Below, piece by piece: positions 1 to 4,277 of a stretch of 7,111 nt of DNA; the first letter of the stretch is position 1, and every line of letters begins with the position of its first letter. The translations under genes and the position numbers were made by a program. Origin of the DNA: Chloroflexota bacterium (lineage in GTDB: Bacteria; Chloroflexota; Anaerolineae; 4572-78; J111). The stretch covers positions 1 through 7,111 of the forward strand of contig RFJV01000121.1 of assembly GCA_003694775.1 (NCBI GenBank). Reading direction: 5' to 3'. Under the pieces are notes generated by a model. The model saw nothing but the letters and a program-made list of their open reading frames with translations, searched no databases and was not told the origin of the DNA.

Positions 1-45
1 CAGGGGCAGGCATTGTTTCCACCGTTCGATGTGATGGAGGTATGA
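1..45 (+). CDS. Possible C-terminal tail of an upstream gene (partial)
   Basis: Frame 1 is open from the window edge to a TGA at 43-45 and would encode 14 residues ending FPPFDVMEV. The other two forward frames give a TGA at once or less protein-like text. The stop lies just before the promoter at 53-81, which is where an upstream gene would be expected to end. The stretch is far too short to identify a family, and a chance open frame of this length is quite likely. Confidence 0.25.
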   Translation, partial: QGQALFPPFDVMEV

Positions 46-52
46 TAACCGA

Positions 53-81
53 TTGGCGCAGTCGGGCAAATATGGTATTAT
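53..81 (+). promoter_or_regulatory. Sigma-70-type promoter with extended -10 for the J-domain gene
   Basis: A -35-like TTGGCG (53-58) lies 17 bp from a -10 TATTAT (76-81), and the -10 is preceded by TGG (73-75), an extended -10. Transcription would start near 88 and give a leader of about 45 nt. The 11-mer AAATATGGTAT here recurs exactly in the promoter at 2782-2810. Inferred from sequence only. Confidence 0.55.
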
Positions 82-84
82 TTT

Positions 85-121
85 CAGGGTAGCAAAGTAG
101 CAGGGTAGCAAAGTAGCAAAG
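85..121. repeat. Tandem repeat in the leader of the J-domain gene
   Basis: The 16-bp unit CAGGGTAGCAAAGTAG occurs twice back to back (85-100 and 101-116) without mismatch. At finer scale, 89-120 is four 8-bp units: GTAGCAAA, GTAGCAGG, GTAGCAAA, GTAGCAAA. The array fills most of the predicted 5' leader, between the likely start of transcription and the weak ribosome binding site (AGGA, 125-128). Such an array can change length by slippage, but nothing here shows a function. Confidence 0.85.
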
Positions 122-132
122 AACAGGACCCC

Positions 133-696
133 ATGAAAAATTATTACGACATTCTCGGCGTAGCCCCGGATGCGTCGGACGATGAAATCCAGCGGATGTA
201 CCGCAAGCTGTCGCGGAAGTACCACCCCGACGCAAACATGGACGACCCGGACCTGCGCCGGTGGGCCGAGGAGCGAATGAAGGAGCTGAACGAGGCCTAC
301 GCCACCCTGAAAGACCCGCACAAGCGGGCCAGATACGATATTCTGCAGGGCTACCGGTCGGGAGACACGGCGGCAAAGTCTGTCTGGACAGACTCGCTGG
401 CGGCGTGGAAGCAGGCTTACGTTCTGCGCACGGCCCTGGTCAACGCGGCCATTTTTGGGCTGTTTGGCCTTTTGCGCGGCGGTCTGCCGTTTGCCCTTTC
501 GGGCGCGCTCATCGGTCTGCTGATTGGCAGTGTCATTGCCAACATCCGCATCAGCCGCCTGCCCAGGGAGGTCAGTTCGGGCATCATCACCGGTATGTTT
601 ATTGGGGCCTTGTTGTTGCGGCTGTCGCCGGTGGGCCTGCTGGTTGGCGGGCTGGTCGGCGGGCTGGCGGGGTGGTATCTGCGAAACAAAAACTGA
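133..696 (+). CDS. Membrane-anchored J-domain (DnaJ-like) protein
   Basis: 187 residues. Residues 3-69 form a J domain starting NYYDILGV, with the diagnostic HPD tripeptide at 31-33 and the usual helix IV ([19 protein letters not shown]). J domains stimulate the ATPase of an Hsp70 (DnaK) partner through HPD. After a linker of about 30 residues, the rest (about 100-184) is hydrophobic and glycine-rich, with about four possible membrane segments near 101-114, 119-138, 150-163 and 166-183; the last has GxxxG-like spacing. There is no Gly/Phe region, cysteine-rich zinc domain or C-terminal substrate domain, so this is not a canonical DnaJ; it more likely brings Hsp70 to the membrane. Start: ATG with a modest AGGA 4 nt upstream, and the J domain begins at once. 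It sits 17 nt before the reductase gene, suggesting an operon. The J domain is certain; the client is unknown. Confidence 0.92.
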   Translation: MKNYYDILGVAPDASDDEIQRMYRKLSRKYHPDANMDDPDLRRWAEERMKELNEAYATLKDPHKRARYDILQGYRSGDTAAKSVWTDSLAAWKQAYVLRTALVNAAIFGLFGLLRGGLPFALSGALIGLLIGSVIANIRISRLPREVSSGIITGMFIGALLLRLSPVGLLVGGLVGGLAGWYLRNKN

Positions 697-697
697 A

Positions 698-702
698 AGG
701 AG
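698..702 (+). promoter_or_regulatory. Ribosome binding site fixing the aldo/keto reductase start
   Basis: AGGAG lies 11 nt before the ATG at 714, directly after the TGA (694-696) of the J-domain gene. It supports 714 as the true start, although the frame stays open far upstream inside the J-domain gene. Confidence 0.75.
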
Positions 703-713
703 ACAGCTATCCA

Positions 714-1688
714 ATGGAATACACCAATCTGGGCCGTACCGGCCTGAAAGTGTCGCGTATCTGCCTGGGAATGATGAGCTACGGCACGCCCGAATGGCGT
801 CCCTGGGTTTTAAACGAGGAGCAGAGCCGGCCTTTCATCAAGCGGGCGCTGGAGCTGGGCATCAACTTTTTCGACACCGCGGATATGTACTCCCTGGGGG
901 TCAGTGAAGAGGTCACAGGCCGGGCACTGCGCGACTTTGCCCGCCGGGACGAGGTGGTGATAGCCACCAAAGTTTACTTTCCGATGGGCGACAAGCCCAA
1001 TCAGGGCGGTCTGTCGCGCAAGCACATTATGGACGCGGTCGATGCCTCGCTGAAGCGGCTGGGCGTGGACTACATTGACCTGTACCAGATTCACCGCTGG
1101 GATTACGACACCCCGATTGAAGAAACCCTGGAAGCCCTGAACGACCTGGTGCGGATGGGCAAGGTACGCTATCTTGGCGCATCGAGTATGTTTGCCTGGC
1201 AGTTTGCCAAAGCCCTCTACACCGCCGACCTGCACGGCTGGAGCCGCTTTGTCTGTATGCAACCGCACTACAACCTGATTTACCGGGAGGAAGAACGGGA
1301 AATGCTTCCCCTGTGCCGGGCCGAAGGTATCGGCGTCATCCCCTGGAGTCCGCTGGCTCGCGGTCTGCTGGCTCGCCCGCGGCAGAATCCCGACGGCACA
1401 CCCCGCGCCCAATCCGATGAATACGCCAAAAAGCTCTACCACCCGGACGAAGACGCGGCCATCATCAACCGCACCGCCGAACTGGCCCGGCGCCGCGGGG
1501 TCACACCGGCCCAGATTGCCCTGGCCTGGCTCCTGCAGAAACCGGGCGTCACCGCGCCTATCATCGGGGCGACCAAAATGCACCACCTGGAAGAAGCGGT
1601 CGCCGCGGTAGACATCAAGCTAACCGAGGAAGAATGCACCTATCTGGAGGAACTCTACCGGCCCAGACCGGTCGCAGGGCACTCGTAA
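714..1688 (+). CDS. Aldo/keto reductase, YajO-like
   Basis: 324 residues, the normal length for this family. It is a cytosolic NAD(P)H-dependent oxidoreductase with a TIM-barrel fold. The N-terminus (LGRTGLKVSRICLGMMSYG) is typical. The catalytic tetrad is visible as D54 and Y59 (FFDTADMY), K86 (ATKVYF) and H127 (LYQIHRWDYDTP). The C-terminal cofactor-binding stretch APIIGATKMHHLEEA is at 281-295. From memory, the IHRWDYDTPIEETLEALND and HYNLIYREEEREMLPLC segments closely resemble E. coli YajO, which has been linked to 1-deoxyxylulose 5-phosphate formation; the substrate here is not provable from sequence. The ATG at 714 is chosen because it has AGGAG upstream and matches the family N-terminus; the longer open frame upstream is only an overlap with the J-domain gene. 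It is probably co-transcribed with that gene. No hairpin terminator is seen before the lexA promoter. Confidence 0.95.
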   Translation: MEYTNLGRTGLKVSRICLGMMSYGTPEWRPWVLNEEQSRPFIKRALELGINFFDTADMYSLGVSEEVTGRALRDFARRDEVVIATKVYFPMGDKPNQGGLSRKHIMDAVDASLKRLGVDYIDLYQIHRWDYDTPIEETLEALNDLVRMGKVRYLGASSMFAWQFAKALYTADLHGWSRFVCMQPHYNLIYREEEREMLPLCRAEGIGVIPWSPLARGLLARPRQNPDGTPRAQSDEYAKKLYHPDEDAAIINRTAELARRRGVTPAQIALAWLLQKPGVTAPIIGATKMHHLEEAVAAVDIKLTEEECTYLEELYRPRPVAGHS

Positions 1689-1703
1689 AATTTACTTTTT
1701 CAT

Positions 1704-1733
1704 TTGACACAGAACGGGCGTTCATGCTATAAT
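1704..1733 (+). promoter_or_regulatory. lexA promoter (near-consensus sigma-70)
   Basis: A perfect -35 TTGACA (1704-1709) and a perfect -10 TATAAT (1728-1733) are separated by 18 bp, with an extended -10 TGC at 1725-1727. Expected transcription start is near 1740, leaving a leader of about 44 nt. Such a strong core promoter is what a gene held down by its own repressor would need. Confidence 0.88.
1712..1723. promoter_or_regulatory. LexA operator (SOS box)
   Basis: GAAC-GGGC-GTTC is a perfect 4+4 palindrome with a 4-bp spacer. It matches the LexA box core GAAC-N4-GTTC known for Gram-positive-type LexA, not the CTGT-N8-ACAG of E. coli. It lies entirely between the -35 and -10 of the lexA promoter, so bound LexA would block RNA polymerase. 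I noticed no second copy of the full motif in the window, so no other gene here is an obvious SOS target. Confidence 0.9.
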
Positions 1734-1772
1734 GCTGGTAGCACAAATGGTCGGAACAGATGACCTATCGAC

Positions 1773-1779
1773 GAGGTGA
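1773..1779 (+). promoter_or_regulatory. Ribosome binding site fixing the lexA start
   Basis: GAGGTGA ends 4 nt before the ATG at 1784. The in-frame ATG at 1760 has no comparable site and would add eight residues ahead of the conserved MKLTERQ start, so 1784 is preferred. Confidence 0.8.
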
Positions 1780-1783
1780 CCGC

Positions 1784-2419
1784 ATGAAACTGACAGAACG
1801 CCAGAGCAAAATTCTCAGCTTTATCAGAGCCTTTTCCCGCGAAAACGGCTACCCGCCCACCATCCGGGAAATCGGCAAGGCGGTGGGAATCTCTTCCACT
1901 TCCGTGGTCAACTACAACCTGGAGGCCCTTCAGCGGGCCGGGTTGATTACCCGCGACCGCACCATCTCGCGTGGAATTCGCCTCGTCGAAGATGCAGAAG
2001 CCGGCCCCCTTCGCGCCGATGTCATCCGTATCCCTCTCCTGGGCCGGATTGCCGCCGGTGAACCCCTGCGCGTCTTCACCGATGCCGTGGACCCGGAAGA
2101 CACTCTGGACCTGCCGCGCGACCTCGTTCCAACCGACCAGGATGTCTATGCCCTCAAAGTGCAGGGAGACTCTATGATTGATGCCCTCATCAACGATGGC
2201 GACATTGTGATTATGCGGCACACGCAAACCGCCCACAACGGCGATATGGTGGCCGCCTGGCTCAAAGACGAAGGGGAAACGACTCTGAAGCGGTTCTACC
2301 TGGAGCAGGGCCGGGTACGGCTTCAGCCGGAAAACAAGAACTATCCCCCCATCTATGCCGACCCGGAGAATGTGGAAATCATGGGCCGGGTCGTCACAGT
2401 CATCCGGCAGGTGGGGTAG
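1784..2419 (+). CDS. lexA: LexA repressor, SOS response regulator (self-cleaving)
   Basis: 211 residues, typical length. Residues 1-67 are the winged-helix DNA-binding domain (TERQSKILSFIRAF; recognition region IREIGKAVGISSTSVVNYNL). The C-terminal half is the S24 peptidase-like domain. The Ala91-Gly92 cleavage site sits in GRIAAGEP, the catalytic serine is S130 in QGDSM, and the lysine base is K169 in TTLKRF, so it should be self-cleavable. In the SOS response, RecA filaments on single-stranded DNA trigger this cleavage and free the DNA-repair genes. The start at 1784 is set by a good ribosome binding site and the family N-terminus; an in-frame ATG at 1760 is less likely. A perfect LexA box lies in its own promoter, so it should repress itself. 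No SOS partner gene (recA, a polymerase) is adjacent. No part is missing. Confidence 0.97.
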   Translation: MKLTERQSKILSFIRAFSRENGYPPTIREIGKAVGISSTSVVNYNLEALQRAGLITRDRTISRGIRLVEDAEAGPLRADVIRIPLLGRIAAGEPLRVFTDAVDPEDTLDLPRDLVPTDQDVYALKVQGDSMIDALINDGDIVIMRHTQTAHNGDMVAAWLKDEGETTLKRFYLEQGRVRLQPENKNYPPIYADPENVEIMGRVVTVIRQVG

Positions 2420-2478
2420 GAAAGGATAAGGGCGGAAGGATGAGGGATGCCCTATCAGAGGAGCAGAATTGTTCAGGA

Positions 2479-2509
2479 TGTCATTGCGAGCGAAGCGAAG
2501 CAATCTCCT
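2479..2509. repeat. Dispersed palindromic repeat of the ATTGCGAGCGAAGC type
   Basis: The core ATTGCGAGCGAAGCGAAGC, continuing to CAATCTCCT, has outer arms ATTGC (2483-2487) and GCAAT (2500-2504) around a short AGCGA tandem. I recognise this wording as a small intergenic repeat found in many copies in several bacterial lineages; read on the other strand it gives the spurious peptide LRFARND. Copy number in this genome cannot be seen from one window. Confidence 0.7.
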
Positions 2510-2517
2510 GTAATGCC

Positions 2518-2563
2518 CACCTGACCTGGAGATAGCTTACCCCTTCGGAGCGCAGGTCGGGTG
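2518..2563. repeat. Imperfect inverted repeat; diverged partner of the preceding repeat
   Basis: Arms CACCTGACCTG (2518-2528) and CAGGTCGGGTG (2553-2563) pair over 11 positions, with one G-T pair and a 24-nt loop. The segment GGAGATAGCTT (2528-2538) is the reverse complement of AAGCAATCTCC (2498-2508) apart from one base, and is followed by a CTTCGGAG stretch as in the usual right half of this repeat type. The two pieces together look like one larger palindromic element with a decayed right side. Confidence 0.5.
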
Positions 2564-2606
2564 TTGAGCATCCTTGTAGTGATATGGGTGAAGGAAATAC
2601 CTATTC

Positions 2607-2621
2607 AGGTGTGATGCACCT
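2607..2621. repeat. Short imperfect palindrome, copy 1
   Basis: AGGTGTGATGCACCT: 5-bp arms around a 5-nt centre. It is 11/15 identical to the segment at 2690-2704. Possibly a small dispersed repeat unit; a chance hairpin cannot be excluded. Confidence 0.35.
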
Positions 2622-2689
2622 TGACCGGTAAGAAGTTAACGCCGGCAATGAAAATGGTTCAAAAAGCAGGACTGCAACGCAGCCAAAAC

Positions 2690-2704
2690 AAGTGCGCCGC
2701 ACCT
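2690..2704. repeat. Short imperfect palindrome, copy 2
   Basis: AAGTGCGCCGCACCT, related to the copy at 2607-2621, ends one base before the perfect hairpin that begins at 2706. The close packing of palindromes suggests a nested or composite repeat. Confidence 0.35.
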
Positions 2705-2705
2705 C

Positions 2706-2734
2706 GTAAGGGCGGGTCTGAGACCCGCCCTTAC
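2706..2734. repeat. Perfect 13-bp-arm hairpin (dispersed palindrome or terminator)
   Basis: Arms GTAAGGGCGGGTC (2706-2718) and GACCCGCCCTTAC (2722-2734) are exactly complementary with a 3-nt loop. The only following T-rich stretch is CTTTTC (2734-2739), weak for an intrinsic terminator, and the hairpin lies 287 nt beyond the lexA stop. The perfect symmetry, including the outer GTAA/TTAC, fits a small mobile palindromic unit at least as well. It could still end transcription from the left. Confidence 0.75.
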
Positions 2735-2781
2735 CTTTTCAGTACACCTCAAAAACCCCCCTACTTTTTTGCTTTCACAAA

Positions 2782-2810
2782 TTGACGTAACCGCAGAAAT
2801 ATGGTATAAC
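2782..2810 (+). promoter_or_regulatory. Promoter of the DksA/TraR-type zinc-finger gene
   Basis: A -35 TTGACG (2782-2787) is 17 bp from a -10 TATAAC (2805-2810), with an extended -10 TGG (2802-2804). Both hexamers match consensus at five of six positions. Transcription should start near 2817, leaving a leader of about 175 nt before the ATG at 2993. Confidence 0.75.
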
Positions 2811-2869
2811 TCGGCGCAAATTTCAGAATCGAAAAAACAGCACACCAACCCATCAATGACGATAGATTG

Positions 2870-2983
2870 CCGGTCAACCATCCAGGCAGGCAGGTATCAT
2901 CCCCGCAAATTCCGCCGGATGGATGGTGACCACCCGCCGCCAGGACCCTTTCTCCTGCCTGACGGCTTTATTGTCCACAGGAG
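2870..2983 (+). promoter_or_regulatory. Candidate structured 5' leader (possible RNA switch or attenuator)
   Basis: Three pairings are visible. (1) GGTCAACCATCC (2872-2883) pairs with GGATGGTGACC (2921-2931) over 11 bp with one bulged A. (2) CAGGCAGG in its loop (2883-2890 or, in the next register, 2887-2894) is complementary to CCTGCCTG (2954-2961), a pseudoknot-type contact. (3) CTCCTG (2952-2957) is complementary to CAGGAG (2978-2983), which contains the ribosome binding site. Pairings 2 and 3 share bases 2954-2957, so they exclude each other, as in translational switches. I do not recognise a known riboswitch class. Without covariation data this is a hypothesis. Confidence 0.35.
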
Positions 2984-2992
2984 CAGACAACG

Positions 2993-3358
2993 ATGGCAAA
3001 AAAAGGCAGTAAAGCACAGTTGGAAAAGCTGGAGCTTGAACGACAGCAGACGCTGGCAGAACTGGAACGGTTGAAGAAAGAACTGAGCGCGGAAATCGAA
3101 ATGGACGATGTCGATGATTCTGCCTCCGACCTGATAGAACGAGACAAAACGCAGGCCATCATCTTTACCCTGGAGCGCCGGCTGGAGGAAATAGACCACG
3201 CCATCAAACACGCCCAGGAAAACAGGTACGGCATCTGCGAGCGCTGTGGCAAGGAGATTGAACCGGAACGGCTGGAAATCTTCCCGGAAGCCACTCTCTG
3301 CGTGGCCTGCAAGCGCGAAACCGAACGGCTGGCCCGCATGCAGAGAGCCGAAGACTGA
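2993..3358 (+). CDS. DksA/TraR-family C4 zinc-finger protein
   Basis: 121 residues. Residues 5-35 and 51-77 are charged and heptad-like and should form the two-helix coiled coil of this family. The C-terminal zinc finger is CERC...CVAC, with C82, C85, C103 and C106. DksA-type proteins enter the secondary channel of RNA polymerase and adjust initiation, in proteobacteria together with ppGpp. Between the helices is an acidic turn (MDDVDDSASD, 37-46) in the place of the DksA tip (DPVDRA); my alignment puts Ser43 where E. coli has Ala, though the register is uncertain. At 121 residues it is shorter than E. coli DksA and closer to the YteA-like or general stress group, so the exact role is open. 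Start: ATG with AGGAG (2979-2983) 9 nt upstream. It has its own strong promoter and a long leader, and its stop is one base from that of the convergent transporter gene. Confidence 0.93.
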   Translation: MAKKGSKAQLEKLELERQQTLAELERLKKELSAEIEMDDVDDSASDLIERDKTQAIIFTLERRLEEIDHAIKHAQENRYGICERCGKEIEPERLEIFPEATLCVACKRETERLARMQRAED

Positions 3359-3359
3359 C

Positions 3360-4277
3360 CTACGCCGGCAAACTCCCGCGGCGGGCCGTGGCAATTCCGG
3401 CCAGCACCACCACCCCGCCGGCCACCTGCAGAGGGGTGAGGGTTTCGCCCAGCAGAAGCCAGGCAAAAACAGCCGCCATGAGCGGCTGAACCAGCAACGT
3501 TACCGACGAAAACGAGGCGGGCAGGTGGGCCATTGCATAGGCAATGGTCCCCTGCCCGCCGATGTGTATCAGCACCGCCAGTGCCACCAGCACCAGCCAG
3601 CCCACCAGACTGACCGGCCACAGCACCTCGCCAGACAGCAGAGTGGGCGGAAGCAACAGCACACTCATCACCACCCCGTTCCAGGCCATAATAACCGCGG
3701 TCGGGAAGCGGGCACGCAGGTGCTTGAGCGACAGCATATACCCCCCGTAGAACATCGCCGCCAGCAAAGCCAGCATATCGCCGCCAAAAAATTCCGGGCT
3801 GAGGGTAAAGCTGGTGCCAATCAACAGCACCGCCCCCAACAGCGCGGTCACCAGCCCGGCCAGAAAGGTCAGCGTGACCCGCTGGCGGAACAGCAACCAG
3901 CTCCCCAGGGTGACGAACACCGGCGCAAAATTGACCAGCAGGGTGGCATTGGCGACCGTGGTGTATTTGAGCGACCAGTGCCAGACGGCCAGGTCGCCGG
4001 CAAAGAAGAAGCCGGACACCAGAAAGCCCCGGTAGTCGGCCAGACTGGCCGGGCCGCGCATCGTGTCACTGCGCCGGTGTTCCCCGGCCAGCCACAGCCA
4101 CATAAACGGCACGGCCAGCACCAGCCGCCAGAAAGCCGTCGCCGTCGGCCCAACCTCGCTCCACCGCACCAGAATGGGAGCGAAGCCAATGGTGGTCCCG
4201 CCCAGCACCAGCGCGGCCAGGGCCAGATGGTCGACCTGCCGGCGACGCGGCACGCCCGCAGACCGCACCCGGTTCAT
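3360..4277 (-). CDS. EamA/DMT-superfamily membrane transporter
   Basis: 305 residues, the normal length for a ten-helix drug/metabolite transporter. Two EamA repeats are visible: about 18-153, including the conserved stretch SLKYTTVANATLLVNFAPVF (102-121), and about 165-297, ending LGETLTPLQVAGGVVVLAGI (276-295). The short N-terminus is basic (RVRS, RRR), so it should face the cytoplasm. Members export amino acids, metabolites or drugs, or take up small solutes; the substrate cannot be told from sequence. The ATG at 4277 overlaps the upstream stop as ATGA (4 nt), with GGAG at 4289-4286 inside the preceding gene, so translation is probably coupled. It is the last visible gene of the tex operon. 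No terminator is possible before the convergent gene, one base away. No frameshift or gap is seen. Confidence 0.93.
   Translation of the reverse strand: MNRVRSAGVPRRRQVDHLALAALVLGGTTIGFAPILVRWSEVGPTATAFWRLVLAVPFMWLWLAGEHRRSDTMRGPASLADYRGFLVSGFFFAGDLAVWHWSLKYTTVANATLLVNFAPVFVTLGSWLLFRQRVTLTFLAGLVTALLGAVLLIGTSFTLSPEFFGGDMLALLAAMFYGGYMLSLKHLRARFPTAVIMAWNGVVMSVLLLPPTLLSGEVLWPVSLVGWLVLVALAVLIHIGGQGTIAYAMAHLPASFSSVTLLVQPLMAAVFAWLLLGETLTPLQVAGGVVVLAGIATARRGSLPA

Larger units (their letters stand above)
2420..2992. other. Long intergenic region between lexA and the zinc-finger gene
   Basis: 573 bases with no convincing gene. Open frames on both strands are short, lack ribosome binding sites, and overlap palindromes. 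From left to right it holds: a weak hairpin just after lexA (arms 2425-2433 and 2449-2456, one bulged A, no T-run, so a doubtful terminator); an ATTGCGAGC-type repeat and its inverted partner (2479-2563); two related 15-bp imperfect palindromes (2607-2621, 2690-2704); a perfect 13-bp hairpin (2706-2734); a strong promoter (2782-2810); and a leader with complementary segments (2870-2983). The first half looks like a landing area for small repeats, and the second half is the control region of the next gene. Confidence 0.75.

Noticed and set aside
261..713. Upstream extension of the aldo/keto reductase frame, giving a 475-residue protein
   Set aside because: The added 151 residues read through the J-domain gene in another frame, look like low-complexity Gly/Arg/Ala text, and the family N-terminus with a ribosome binding site begins at 714.
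810..1586. 258-codon open frame on the minus strand opposite the reductase
   Set aside because: A high-GC antisense shadow of a well-conserved enzyme; no recognisable domain and no operon context.
1760..1783. Earlier in-frame ATG for lexA
   Set aside because: No ribosome binding site and eight extra residues before the family start; 1784 has GAGGTGA at good spacing.
2425..2456. Intrinsic terminator directly after lexA
   Set aside because: An 8-bp stem with a bulge can be drawn, but the loop is 15 nt and no T-run follows.
1727..2503. 258-codon minus-strand frame opposite lexA
   Set aside because: It starts inside the dispersed repeat (MLRFARND is the usual spurious peptide of that repeat) and runs antisense to a complete lexA.
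2479..2734. CRISPR array or insertion sequence
   Set aside because: The repeats are not regularly spaced direct repeats, there is no cas gene or transposase frame, and the pieces are short palindromes of different types.
2636..2881. 81-codon minus-strand frame in the intergenic region
   Set aside because: It crosses the perfect hairpin and the promoter of the next gene, has no ribosome binding site and no recognisable domain.
2856..3074. Leader peptide or small gene starting at the ATG at 2856
   Set aside because: The frame runs on into the zinc-finger gene in the wrong phase, has no good ribosome binding site, and its residues look random.
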